In this document: positions 1-11,217 of the stretch, piece after piece
Layout of the letters: every line of letters starts with the position of its first letter
How positions within the stretch are numbered: position 1 is the first letter of the stretch
NCBI GenBank assembly: GCA_032718475.1
Contig: JAUCBJ010008555.1
Location: 62,001-126,000 of the forward strand
Direction: 5' to 3'
Source: Nemertoderma westbladi
Lineage: Eukaryota > Xenacoelomorpha > Nemertodermatida > Nemertodermatidae
Length of the DNA stretch: 64,000 nt
Translations under genes and position numbers: made by a program
Notes under the pieces: generated by a model
What the model was told of the DNA's origin: nothing
Databases searched by the model: none
Seen by the model: only the letters and a program-made list of their open reading frames with translations

Positions 1-3000
1 GCTCCGATGTTATTATTTCCCATTTACCTTCAATATCTGACGACTGCTCCGATGTTATTATTTCCCATTTACTTTCAGTATCTGACGACTGCTCCGATTT
101 TATTATTTCCCATTTACTTTCAGTATCTGACGACTGCTCCGATGTTATTATTTCCCATTTACTTTCAGTATCTGAGGACTGCTCCGATGTTATTATTTCC
201 CATTTACCTTCAATATCTGACGACTGCTCCGATGTTATTATTTCCCATTTACTTTCAGTATCTGACGACTGCTCCGATTTTATTATTTCCCATTTACTTT
301 CAGTATCTGACGACTGCTCCGATGTTATTATATCCCATTTACATTCAATATCTGACGACTGCTCCAATGTTATTATTTCCCATTTACTTTCAGTATCTGA
401 CGACTGCTCCGATGTTATTATTTCCCATTTACTTTCAGTATCTGACGACTGCTCCGATGTTATTATTTCCCATTTACTTTCAGTATCTGACGACTGCTCC
501 GATGTTATTATTTCCCATTTACTTTCAGTATCTGACGACTGCTCCGATGTTATTATTTCCCATTTACTTTCAGTATCTGACGACTGCTCCATTGTTATTA
601 TTTCCCATTTACTTTCAGTATCTGACGACTGCTTCGATGTTATTATTTCCCATTTACTTTCAGTATCTGACGACTGCTCCATTGTTATTATTTCCCATTT
701 ACTTTCAGTATCTGACGACTGCTCCGATGTTATTATTTCCCATTTACTTTCAGTATCTGACGACTGCTCCATTGTTATTATTTCCCATTTACTTTCAGTA
801 TCTGACGACTGCTCCGATGTTATTATTTCCCATTTACTTTCATTATCTGACGACTGCTCCGATGTTATTATTTCCCATTTACTTTCAGTATCTGACGACT
901 GCTCCGATGTTATTTTTTCCCAAATACTTTCAGTATCTGACGACTGCTCCGATGTTATTGTTTCCCATTTACTTTCAGTATCTGGCGACTGCTCCGATGT
1001 TTTTATTTCCCATTTACTTTCAGTATCTGACACTGCTCCGATGTTATTATTTCCCATTTACTTTCAGTATCTGACGACTGCTCCATTGTTATTATTTCCC
1101 ATTTACTTTCAGTATCTGACGACTGCTCCGATGTTATTATTTCCCATTTACTTTCAGTATCTGACGACTGCTCCATTGTTATTATTTCCCATTTACTTTC
1201 AGTATCTGACGACTGCTCCGATGTTATTATTTCCCATTTACTTTCATTATCTGACGACTGCTCCGATGTTATTATTTCCCATTTACTTTCAGTATCTGAC
1301 GACTGCTCCATTGTTATTATTTCCCATTTACTTTCAGTATCTGACGACTGCTCCGATGTTATTATTTCCCATTTACTTTCAGTATCTGACGACTGCTCCG
1401 ATGTTATTATTTCCCATTTACTTTCAGTATCTGACGACTGCTCCGATGTTATTTTTTCCCAAATACTTTCAGTATCTGACGACTGCTCCGATGTTATTAT
1501 TTCCCATTTACTTTCAGTATCTGACGACTGCTCCGATGTTATTATTTCCCATTTACTTTCAGTATCTGACGACTGCTCCGATGTTATTATTTCCCATTTA
1601 CTTTCAGTATCTGACGACTGCTCCGATGTTATTATTTCCCATTTACTTTCAGTATCTGACGACTGCTCCGATGTTATTATTTCCCATTTACTTTCAGTAT
1701 CTGACGACTGCTCCGATGTTATTTTTTCCCAAATACTTTCAGTATCTGACGACTGATCCGATGTTATTGTTTCCCATTTACTTTCAGTATCTGACGACAG
1801 CTCCGATGTTATTTTTTCCCAAATACTTTCAGTATCTGACGACTGCTTCGAGGTTATTATTTCCCATTTACTTTCAGTATCTGACGACTGCTCCGATGTT
1901 ATTATTTCCCATTTACTTTCAGTATCTGACGACTGCTCCGATGTTATTATTTCCCATTTACTTTCAGTATCTGAGGACTGCTCCGATGTTATTATTTCCC
2001 ATTTACCTTCAATATCTGACGACTGCTCCGATGTTATTATTTCCCATTTACTTTCAGTATCTGACGACTGCTCCGATTTTATTATTTCCCATTTACTTTC
2101 AGTATCTGACGACTGCTCCGATGTTATTATTTCCCATTTACTTTCAGTATCTGACGACTGCTCCGATGTTATTATTTCCCATTTACTTTCAGTATCTGAC
2201 GACTGCTCCGATGTTATTATTTCCCATTTACTTTCAGTATCTGAGGACTGCTCCGATGTTATTATTTCCCATTTACCTTCAATATCTGACGACTGCTCCG
2301 ATGTTATTATTTCCCATTTACTTTCAGTATCTGACGACTGCTCCGATTTTATTATTTCCCATTTACTTTCAGTATCTGACGACTGCTCCGATGTTATTAT
2401 TTCCCATTTACTTTCAGTATCTGAGGACTGCTCCGATGTTATTATTTCCCATTTACCTTCAATATCTGACGACTGCTCCGATGTTATTATTTCCCATTTA
2501 CTTTCAGTATCTGACGACTGCTCCGATTTTATTATTTCCCATTTACTTTCAGTATCTGACGACTGCTCCGATGTTATTATTTCCCATTTACTTTCAGTAT
2601 CTGAGGACTGCTCCGATGTTATTATTTCCCATTTACCTTCAATATCTGACGACTGCTCCGATGTTATTATTTCCCATTTACTTTCAGTATCTGACGACTG
2701 CTCCGATTTTATTATTTCCCATTTACTTTCAGTATCTGACGACAGCTCCGATGTTATTTTTTCCCAAATACTTTCAGTATCTGACGACTGCTTCGATGTT
2801 ATTATTTCCCATTTACTTTCAGTATCTGAGGACTGCTCCGATGTTATTATTTCCCATTTACCTTTAATATCTGACGACTGCTCCGATGTTATTATTTCCC
2901 ATTTACTTTCAGTATCTGACGACTGCTCCGATGTTATTATTTCCCATTTACTTTCAGTATCTGAGGACTGCTCCGATGTTATTATTTCCCATTTACCTTC

Positions 3001-4262
3001 AATATCTGACGACTGCAACGATGTTATTATATCCCATTTACTTTCAATATCTGACGTCTGCTCCGCTGTTATTATTTCCCATTTACTTTCAGTATCTGAC
3101 GACTGCTCCGATGTTATTATATCCCATTTACTTTCAGTATCTGACGACTGCTCCATTGTTATTATTTCCCATTTACTTTCAATATCTGACGACTGCTCCA
3201 TTGTTATTATTTCCCATTTACTTTCAGTATCTGACGACTGCTCCGATGTTATTATATCCCATTTACTTTCAGTATCTGACGACTGCTCCATTGTTATTAT
3301 TTCCCATTTACTTTCAGTATCTGACGACTGCTCCGATGTTATTATATCCCATTTACTTTCAGTATCTGACGACTGCTCCATTGTTATTATTTCCCATTTA
3401 CTTTCAGTATCTGACGACTGCTCCATTGTTATTATTTCCCATTTACTTTCAATATCTGACGACTGCTCCGATGTTATTATTTCCCATTTACCTTCAATAT
3501 CTGACGACTGCTCCGATGTTATTATTTCCCATTTACTTTCAGTATCTGACGACTGCTCCGATGTTATTATATCCCATTTACTTTCAGTATCTGACGACTG
3601 CTCCGATGTTATTATATCCCATTTACTTTCAGTATCTGACGACTGCTCCATTGTTATTATTTCCCATTTACTTTCAGTATCTGACGACTGCTCCGATGTT
3701 ATTATATTCCATTTACTTTCAGTATCTGACGACTGCTCCATTGTTATTATTTCCCATTTACTTTCAATATCTGACGACTGCTCCGATGTTATTATTTCCC
3801 ATTTACCTTCAATATCTGACGACTGCTCCGATGTTATAATTTCCCATTTACTTTCAGTATCTGACGACTGCTACGATGTTATTATATCCCATTTACTTTC
3901 AGTATCTGACGACTGCTCCGATGTTATTATATCCCATTTACTTTCAGTATCTGACGACTGCTCCATTGTTATTATTTCCCATTTACTTTCAGTATCTGAC
4001 GACTGCTCCATTGTTATTATTTCCCATTTACTTTCAATATCTGACGACTGCTCCGATGTTATTATTTCCCATTTACCTTCAATATCTGACGACTGCTCCG
4101 ATGTTATTATTTCCCATTTACTTTCAGTATCTGACGACTGCTCCGATTTTATTATTTCCCATTTACTTTCAGTATCTGACGACTGCTCCGATGTTATTAT
4201 TTCCCATTTACTTTCAGTATCTGACGACTGCTCCGATGTTATTATTTCCCATTTACTTTCAG
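1..4262. repeat. 45-bp minisatellite carrying a 3' splice acceptor in every unit (about 95 copies, starts left of the window)
   Basis: Tandem 45-bp units with small variants run from base 1 to 4262. Each unit contains a pyrimidine stretch and AG (TTTCCCATTTACTTTCAG) followed by the first bases of the exon that begins at 4263, so the array is an amplified intron-exon border. A one-base deletion near 1030 shifts the frame once. Because 45 is a multiple of three, long open frames appear on both strands (for example 1003-3741 on the minus strand and 1041-2867 on the plus strand). I read these as by-products of the repeat and not as genes. In the frame of the next exon the array reads CSDVIISHLLSVSDD per unit and stays open from about 1033. 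Confidence 0.97.
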
Positions 4263-4388
4263 TATCTGACGACTGCTCCGATGTTATTCCTGACTGCCCT
4301 GACGGGGCTCGATGTACCGATATTTTCGGCCAGGGCTCCAGCTGTACCTGTTTACCTGGTTACGATGGCGACGGTACTGTTTGCACGG
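4263..4388 (+). CDS. EGF mosaic gene, exon 1 seen: EGF-like module
   Basis: The acceptor is the last copy of the 45-bp array (ACTTTCAG ending at 4262) and the donor is GTAAGT at 4389. Phase 1 at both ends. Six cysteines in EGF spacing (DDC, PDC, ARC, SSC, TC, TVC) with the typical CLPGYDGDG loop. Choosing the last acceptor gives a clean six-Cys EGF module. Any earlier acceptor would add 15-residue blocks, each with an extra Cys. Confidence 0.88.
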
Positions 4389-4640
4389 GTAAGTTATTTT
4401 TATTGTATTCATATCCGTTAGTTTAGGAACTATTCAGTCAAACATGTTTTTAATCAATTTCTATTTGATATTCACGATCACCTTTGTACTTTTTTACTTT
4501 TTACTTTTAACACCTTTTTACTAATAATTATTTTATTATATTGAAGGGCTATAATCATGATCCCTGTGATGTGAGGTATGTGGTTTGAGACAAGTGTAAT
4601 TTCGTAATTTCGTAATATTTATCATATTTATTTACTTTAG

Positions 4641-4862
4641 ACATCAATGAATGTGTGACTTTGGGTTCTTCCGCCTGTCTCCCCATGGCAACATGTAACA
4701 ACACCCCCGGCGGTTACACCTGCTCATGTCCAGTCGGTTACTATGGAGACGGAAAGATTAATTGCGACACGGACCACGAATGTACAGCAGGGTTGAATTG
4801 CGACGAAAGTTCGGCTCATTGTGAAAACACAGACTACGGTGCACATTGTGTCTGTGATGCGG
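4641..4862 (+). CDS. EGF mosaic gene, exon 2: calcium-binding EGF plus start of a second EGF
   Basis: Acceptor TTTACTTTAG ends at 4640; donor GTTAGT at 4863. Begins DINEC (calcium-binding EGF) and contains the NNTPGGYTC core, then a second module starting HECTAGLNC that finishes in exon 3. Phase 1 to phase 1. Confidence 0.92.
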
Positions 4863-4984
4863 GTTAGTTGCTCTTCCTTCAAAGTATTCTAGATTTTTCC
4901 TTTTATCACTATCACTATCATCATTATTACTTTAATTTTAATTTTGAAATAACTTGTTGGCGTTTAAGTTTTAATTTTCATCAG

Positions 4985-5250
4985 TCAAGGTAAATCCTTT
5001 GCCTATAGTGGTAAGTTGTCTTCTTTGACTTCCGGTCGGGAGGCCGTGGTTCGGTCCCTACACGGAGCAGCACTTTTTGGGCACAGTGCTTTATAAATGC
5101 TGCAGCTTAGGCCAACCCAGGCTTTCATCCTTGACTGTTCGGCAAATGGGGGAATGAAGGTAATTTGGGAAACATAGTGGAAGAGTTTAATGTCGGAAGA
5201 TTGCCCTTATGGTGAACAGGTATTCCCTATGGCTTAATAATTAATAAGCC
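4985..5250 (+). repeat. tRNA-derived SINE-like sequence in intron 2
   Basis: Within the 437-bp intron between exons 2 and 3. It has an A-box-like TAGTGGTAAGTTG at 5008-5020 and a B-box-like GGTTCGGTCCC at 5048-5058, the internal pol III promoter layout of a tRNA-derived SINE, followed by an unrelated body. Boundaries are approximate and no target duplication was found. Confidence 0.5.
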
Positions 5251-5299
5251 TAAAATTTATTCTCCCACTCACTGGTAAATTTTTGTTTCATCATTTTAG

Positions 5300-5443
5300 G
5301 TTTCATCGGCGATGGAGTGACTTGTGAGGATATCAATGAATGCACAGCCAATAGGGATCCCTGTCCCGAATCCAACACGCATTGCGAGAACTCCCAGGGG
5401 TCATACAGCTGTCCTTGCAACTCTGGGTTCGAACCCAGTCCAG
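5300..5443 (+). CDS. EGF mosaic gene, exon 3: end of EGF 3 and most of EGF 4
   Basis: Acceptor CATTTTAG ends at 5299; donor GTAACT at 5444. Reads GFIGDGVTCEDINEC, closing the previous EGF and opening a calcium-binding EGF whose last Cys is in exon 4. Phase 1 to phase 1. Confidence 0.9.
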
Positions 5444-5924
5444 GTAACTATAACACAGATTTATAGGGAACTCACCAAAATCACATCTGTTGAATATTTT
5501 CATTTGACGTAAATCTTTGGTCTGCTCGAAGAACCAAGAAGTTTTAGTAACTAACAATTAAATAACGTTATAACGTCGCCCTTACGGATAGTGGCGTAAG
5601 TTGACCTCAAGTGTAATAAATTTTAGTTTATTGTTTTGGTTAGAAAATACTACCACTGTAACCTGCACCTTACCCTTAATATTTAATATTTGGTCACAAC
5701 ACACATAGTTTTGTTGTTTGCGGTCATTTTGCGTCACTAACTCGGTCGTTAATAATACGAAGCCTCTTGGCGCCGTCGCAATCAACCCAGTAGGCCTATC
5801 TGTGACTCACAATGCCAGAATCCCGCTGCGATCCCAGCCACCTGTCCAATTGTTGGGAGGAAACAAAAGTTCATTAATATTATTATTATTATATTTTATT
5901 AATATTATAAGGATTATTTTGTAG

Positions 5925-6065
5925 ACGGAAATGGTTGCGTCGATATAGACGAGTGTAGCAACGGCGAGGCGAACTGCGATGTGAACGCGGTTTGCGAGAA
6001 TTGCCCCGGAGGCTACTCCTGTATATGTAACGATGGTTACTTCGGTAACGGGCACACCTGCTTCG
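5925..6065 (+). CDS. EGF mosaic gene, exon 4: calcium-binding EGF
   Basis: Acceptor ATTTTGTAG ends at 5924; donor GTTAGT at 6066. Begins DGNGCVDIDEC, completing EGF 4 and opening a full calcium-binding EGF ending NGHTCF. Phase 1 to phase 1. Confidence 0.92.
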
Positions 6066-6228
6066 GTTAGTGTATTACCGTATAGGAGGCCAGTCGATCA
6101 CTCGGTTAATAAATACAATGTCCGCGTCGCGTCGATGTTATAATGTATAAAACCTTCATTTAATGTAACAATATAACATAAATATAACAATAAACTGCCA
6201 TTTTCTCTCTCTCTCTCTCTCTCCGCAG

Positions 6229-6368
6229 ATGTTGATGAATGTTCCCGTGGTAACCACAACTGTTCGCCCAACGGGGAATGCCAGAATACTGCGGGAGGTT
6301 ACGAGTGTGTCTGTAGAGACGGTTACCTTGGGGACGGGTTTGTTTGCGACCAAGATAACAGTTGCCAG
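6229..6368 (+). CDS. EGF mosaic gene, exon 5: calcium-binding EGF
   Basis: The acceptor CTCCGCAG is preceded by a (CT)n microsatellite (6204-6222) that supplies the pyrimidine tract. Begins DVDEC and holds a complete EGF, then DNSC opening the next one. The donor is GTGGGT at 6369 and the exon ends in phase 0, unlike the phase 1 borders around it. Confidence 0.88.
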
Positions 6369-6623
6369 GTGGGTTGTTTTTAGTTAGTAAAAGGTACTTA
6401 ATACTTGACAGCTTAAATTTTTAATAAAGCGAACGATAATATTACACCGCTTAATATATCGTCAGGTATATTTTTTGGATGAGACGCCAGGTGTTCTATT
6501 ATCCATATTTTAATGAAAATTTATTGATCCGAATCAGATAATTAATCGATTTCTAGATTAATTCTGATCAATTGTTTGTTGTTTCTAATTAATTTAAATG
6601 TGATAATTAATAAATTGTTACAG

Positions 6624-6748
6624 AGTATCGGCGGGTGTTCCGCTAACGCTATGTGCACCAGACAAAATGGACAGGCACACTGTGAATGTAACCATGGTTA
6701 CGAGGGCGACGGACATATATGCACCCCAGTTAACGAGTGTGCAGACAG
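6624..6748 (+). CDS. EGF mosaic gene, exon 6: EGF
   Basis: Acceptor TTGTTACAG ends at 6623; donor GTGTGT at 6749. Starts in phase 0 and ends in phase 2. Contains GGCSANAMC and CECNHGYEGDGHIC, then NECADS opening the next module. Confidence 0.85.
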
Positions 6749-6849
6749 GTGTGTGAATAAACATTTTATATTTCTTACTTATTTCCCTACTTAACTTTTT
6801 TACTTTTAATTACCTCTATTTATTATCATTTCTGCTTTTTATTTTGTAG

Positions 6850-6953
6850 TTCCTTGAACCGTTGCCATGCCAACGCACAATGTACAGACACCCAAGCTGG
6901 CTATAACTGTGATTGTTTACCTGGGTTCCAAGGCGATGGATTCGTCTGTTACG
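6850..6953 (+). CDS. EGF mosaic gene, exon 7: rest of an EGF
   Basis: Acceptor ATTTTGTAG ends at 6849; donor GTAAGT at 6954. Phase 2 in, phase 1 out, which returns the gene to its usual phase. Contains RCHANAQC, NCDC and the LPGFQGDGFVC loop. Confidence 0.88.
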
Positions 6954-7060
6954 GTAAGTTTTATTTTTATTCGAAAAATATTATTAATTATTAATTATGA
7001 TGGAGTTGATTAATATATTTTTTGGACAACTAAATTTAAATATTTTGAAATATTTCTTAG

Positions 7061-7255
7061 ATGAGAACGAATGTATTTCCGATCCATGTGTAAACGCCGT
7101 CTGCATAAACAGCGCCGGTTCCTACGAATGTGTCTGTAAACCTGGTTACCAAGGCAACAACTGCGATAACGTAAACGAATGTCTCGGAGATCCTTGCCAC
7201 GAGTTGGCGACCTGTGCCGATTCCGACGGGAGCTTTGTGTGTACATGTATCGAAG
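7061..7255 (+). CDS. EGF mosaic gene, exon 8: two EGF modules (second split)
   Basis: Acceptor ATTTCTTAG ends at 7060; donor GTTTGT at 7256. Begins DENEC; a short EGF (PGYQGNNC) is followed by NVNEC opening a second EGF that closes in exon 9. Phase 1 to phase 1. Confidence 0.9.
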
Positions 7256-7427
7256 GTTTGTCTATAATCATTTATTTATTATTAGAAAGCCAGGCTATAA
7301 GAACAAAACTAAATCATAATTCGGTTTCTGGGTTAGTCCGAAGCGAAAAGATAAACAAATATTTAACCATCTTATCTAATACCGATATCACTATGAAGCA
7401 ACCAATTTAATATATTATGCATGCACT

Positions 7428-8490
7428 GCGGCAGCTCCAAACCAAAACTCTTTTTGACTTTTCGAGATAAACGCGTTTAAAGTTTTTGGACTTTAAACAG
7501 CTGGCATTTGGTTGAAATTTAATTTGATGACTTATAATTTTGTGTACCTTTACAAATTGTACATATATATTAGTGCCAAAACTTTTTTTTAAATTTATTC
7601 CTTACTTTTCATATAAATCGACTTACACGGTTTTGGTATGGTAGATAAGAAAACAATTGTAATTTTTGATGCATCCATACCCAGTAACGTCATGATTCCC
7701 ATTTCAAAACACAGAACTAATTGCCCACACCAAAACCCAGTAAACTAACATTTAACTTTTCCAATCAGTTACCTTTCCCATGCCAAAACCAAGTAACTGA
7801 CAAGTCCCTTCGCCAAAACCCAGTAACTCTGCTGACTTCCTTCGCCAACGGTTAGCGAAAACAAAGAGGCAACATTCTAGAATATAATATTCTAGAACAT
7901 TTAATTATTTGCCTACGTCTGTTGCGTTGCCGGAGTTACTGGTTTTTTTTTGGTTTGGCATAGTATCTGCATTCGGGAAATCTCACGTCAAAACCCAGTA
8001 TCTCAAACTGCTGGAATCCCAGTAACTCGGTTTACTGGGTTTTGACGTAAATCTGACATTGACAATATACATACTGGGTTTTGAGTTGGACAATTTGTCT
8101 TTCGGAAACGATACTCGATTTTGTTCAGAAAATACCGGTGAAAACCCAGTAAAGAATTTTGCTCGAAACCCAGTAAGTGCAGTTACTGGGTTTTGGCGTA
8201 GGATTTTGGGATTTTTGAGCACATACTGGGTTTTGATGGAGTAACTTTTTCAAAATAACACCAGAAAGGATAAACGAAACCCAGTAACTAGCATTACTGT
8301 GTTTCGACGTGGTATTTGCTCTAAATTAGCTAATTTAGTTAATTAATTAATTGTTAATACTGCGAAATCGGTTAATGCTATGGTTTCGAAACTGAGTCAG
8401 ATGAATTCTACGCCCCCAAAAACCCCAAAAATCGAAAAAAATAGATTTCGAAAAAAATTGGCATACTGGGTTTTGGTTTGGAGCTGCCGC
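7428..8490. mobile_element. non-autonomous DNA element with terminal inverted repeats and inner AAACCCAGTA repeats
   Basis: Lies in the 1.6-kb intron between exons 8 and 9. The ends are inverted copies of GCGGCAGCTCCAAACCAAAA (left 7428-7447, right 8471-8490). Inside are about a dozen copies of AAACCCAGTA(AC) or its complement, several arranged as back-to-back pairs. No transposase frame is seen. Target duplication and superfamily are unclear. Confidence 0.7.
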
Positions 8491-8856
8491 CTGTATCATA
8501 AGAATAATTCCTAATAATATAATAATAATATTCATGTAATTGTAATTGCAATAATTTTTTGGTTATGAATGCATTATTTTTGTAACATATTTTACAGAAA
8601 AGCGTTGGCACCGTAATTTCTTATTTTATTGGCCTTTTTAAGCAGATTTTTTAAACATTGCATTTTAACTGGGCTTTGGATAAATACCGAATTAAATTTT
8701 TGTTGGTGTATTTTAAAGCAATAGGTGGAACCAAACAAAGACCGTAAATTTTGATTAGTATTATTTTTGCATATTCTTAAGCCAAACTAAAAAAACGAAG
8801 TCCTATAAAATAATTACGTAATTTATATACAATTTATTGTGTTTGTTGTTGCTTAG

Positions 8857-9006
8857 GAACCGTTGGTAACGGAGTAGATTGCGTCGATGAAGATGAGTGC
8901 GTCACTGGCCACAATTGTATGGGCGACCACGTCTGCGTGAACCAAGAACCTGGATACGACTGCCAATGTCCGCCGGGCACACGGTCCATTGTCGGTTCCT
9001 GTATCG
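8857..9006 (+). CDS. EGF mosaic gene, exon 9: calcium-binding EGF
   Basis: Acceptor GTTGCTTAG ends at 8856; donor GTGAGT at 9007. Begins GTVGNGVDCVDEDEC, closing the previous EGF and holding a complete new one ending VGSCI. Phase 1 to phase 1. Confidence 0.9.
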
Positions 9007-9200
9007 GTGAGTAGCCACACACACGCATATTGTTACTCAAAAACTCCCATATTTGTGGGTTTGTAACACCCTAATAGCTAAGAGCATTGAAACTAAGTCC
9101 CTTGCTGTTGCTGTTGGTTCCTGATTTCTGGACAGACAGACCTGTAACAATTTATAATCGTTTTATTGTTGTTTTTGTTTTTTCTTATTACACAATATAG

Positions 9201-9323
9201 ACATCGATGAATGCGCTGAGGGGACTGATACCTGCCATGATGATGCTACATGTACCGATACGATTCCATTTTACACTTGCGAGTGTAATCCTCCGACAAT
9301 AGGGAACGGACATCAGTGTGCAG
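9201..9323 (+). CDS. EGF mosaic gene, exon 10: calcium-binding EGF
   Basis: Acceptor CACAATATAG ends at 9200; donor GTTGGT at 9324. Begins DIDEC, ends IGNGHQCA. Phase 1 to phase 1. Its last 37 bases plus about 15 intron bases are the seed of the 52-bp array that follows. Reading through the donor meets an in-frame stop at once, so only this first donor preserves the protein. Confidence 0.9.
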
Positions 9324-11193
9324 GTTGGTAGCTATGGTAATCCTCCGACAATAGGGAACGGACATCAGTGTGCAGGTTGGTAGCTATGGTAATCCTCCGA
9401 CAATAGGGAACGGACATCAGTGTGCAGGTTGGTAGCTATGGTAATCCTCCGACAATAGGGAACGGACATCAGTGTGCAGGTTGGTAGCTATGGTAACCCA
9501 CCGACAATAGGGAACGGACATCAATGTGCAGGTTGGTAGCTATGGTAACCCTCCGACAATAGGGAACGGACATCAATGTGCAGGTTGGTAGCTATGGTAA
9601 TCCTCCGACAATAGGGAACGGACATCAGTGTGCAGGTTGGTAGCTATGGTAACCCACCGACAATAGGGAACGGACATCAATGTGCAGGTTGGTAGCTATG
9701 GTAACCCTCCGACAATAGGGAACGGACATCAATGTGCAGGTTGGTAGCTATGGTAATCCTCCGACAATAGGGAACGGACATCAACGTGCAGGTTGGTAGC
9801 TATGGTAATCCTCCGACAATAGGGAACCGACATCAATGTGCAGGTTGGTAGCTATGGTAATCCTCCGACAATAGGGAACGGACATCAATGTGCAGGTTGG
9901 TAGCTATGGTAATCCTCCGACAATAGGGAACGGACATCAATGTGCAGGTTGGTAGCTATGGTAATCCTCCGACAATAGGGAACGGACATCAATGTGCAGG
10001 TTGGTAGCTATGGTAATCCTCCGACAATAGGGAACCGACATCAATGTGCAGGTTGGTAGCTATGGTAATCCTCCGACAATAGGGAACCGACATCAATGTG
10101 CAGGTTGGTAGCTATGGTAATCCTCCGACAATAGGGAACGGACATCAGTGTGCAGGTTGGTAGCTATGGTAATCCTCCGACAATAGGGAACGGACATCAG
10201 TGTGCAGGTTGGTAGCTATGGTAATCCTCCTACAATAGGGAACGGACATCAATGTGCAGGTTGGTAGCTATGGTAATCCTCCGACAATAGGGAACCGACA
10301 TCAATGTGCAGGTTGGTAGCTATGGTAATCATCCGACAATAGGGAACGGACATCAGTGTGCAGGTTGGTAGCTATGGTAATCCTCCGACAATAGGGAACG
10401 GACATCAGTGTGCAGGTTGGTAGCTATGGTAATCCTCCGACAATAGGGAACCGACATCAATGTGCAGGTTGGTAGCTATGGTAATCCTCCGACAATAGGG
10501 AACCGACATCAATGTGCAGGTTGGTAGCTATGGTAATCCTCCGACAATAGGGAACGGACATCAATGTGCAGGTTTGTAGCTATGGTAACCCACCGACAAT
10601 AGGGAACGGACATCAGTGTGCAGGTTGGTAGCTATGGTAATCCTCCGACAATAGGGAACGGACATCAGTGTGCAGGTTGGTAGCTATGGTAATCCTCCGA
10701 CAATAGGGAACCGACATCAATGTGCAGGTTGGTAGCTATGGTAATCATCCGACAATAGGGAACGGACATCAATGTGCAGGTTGGTAGCTATGGTAATCCA
10801 CCGACAATAGGGAACGGACATCAATGTGCAGGTTGGTAGCTATGGTAATCCTCCGACAATAGGGAACGGACATCAATGTGCAGGTTGGTAGCTATGGTAA
10901 TCCTCCGACAATAGGGAACCGACATCAATGTGCAGGTTGGTAGCTATGGTAATCCTCCGACAATAGGGAACGGACATCAGTGTGCAGGTTGGTAGCTATG
11001 GTAATCCTCCGACAATAGGGAACCGACATCAATGTGCAGGTTGGTAGCTATGGTAATCCTCTGACAATAGGGAACGGACATCAATGTGCAGGTTGGTAGC
11101 TATGGTAACCCACCGACAATAGGGAACCGACATCAATGTGCAGGTTGGTAGCTATGGTAATCCTCCGACAATAGGGAACGGACATCAATGTGT
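9324..11193. repeat. 52-bp minisatellite with a 5' splice donor in every unit (about 36 copies)
   Basis: Starts exactly at the donor of exon 10. Each unit holds a copy of the exon end (ACATCAGTGTGCAG) and the donor (GTTGGTAGC). Units differ by a few substitutions only, such as A/G before TGTGCAG and C/G in GGAAC(C/G)GAC. Confidence 0.97.
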
Positions 11194-11217
11194 AGGTTTT
11201 CTAGTGTAGATTTTCGG

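Noticed and set aside
1-4262. CRISPR array
   Set aside because: Units are contiguous tandem repeats without unique spacers, and the DNA is eukaryotic.
7-4421. Long plus-strand frames in the 45-bp array as a repetitive protein gene
   Set aside because: They exist because the repeat period is a multiple of three; the array is intronic and each unit carries a splice acceptor leading to a normal EGF exon.
5718-5924. An extra exon between exons 3 and 4
   Set aside because: Exons 3 and 4 already join in phase to complete an EGF; the intervening Cys-containing stretch does not form a module.
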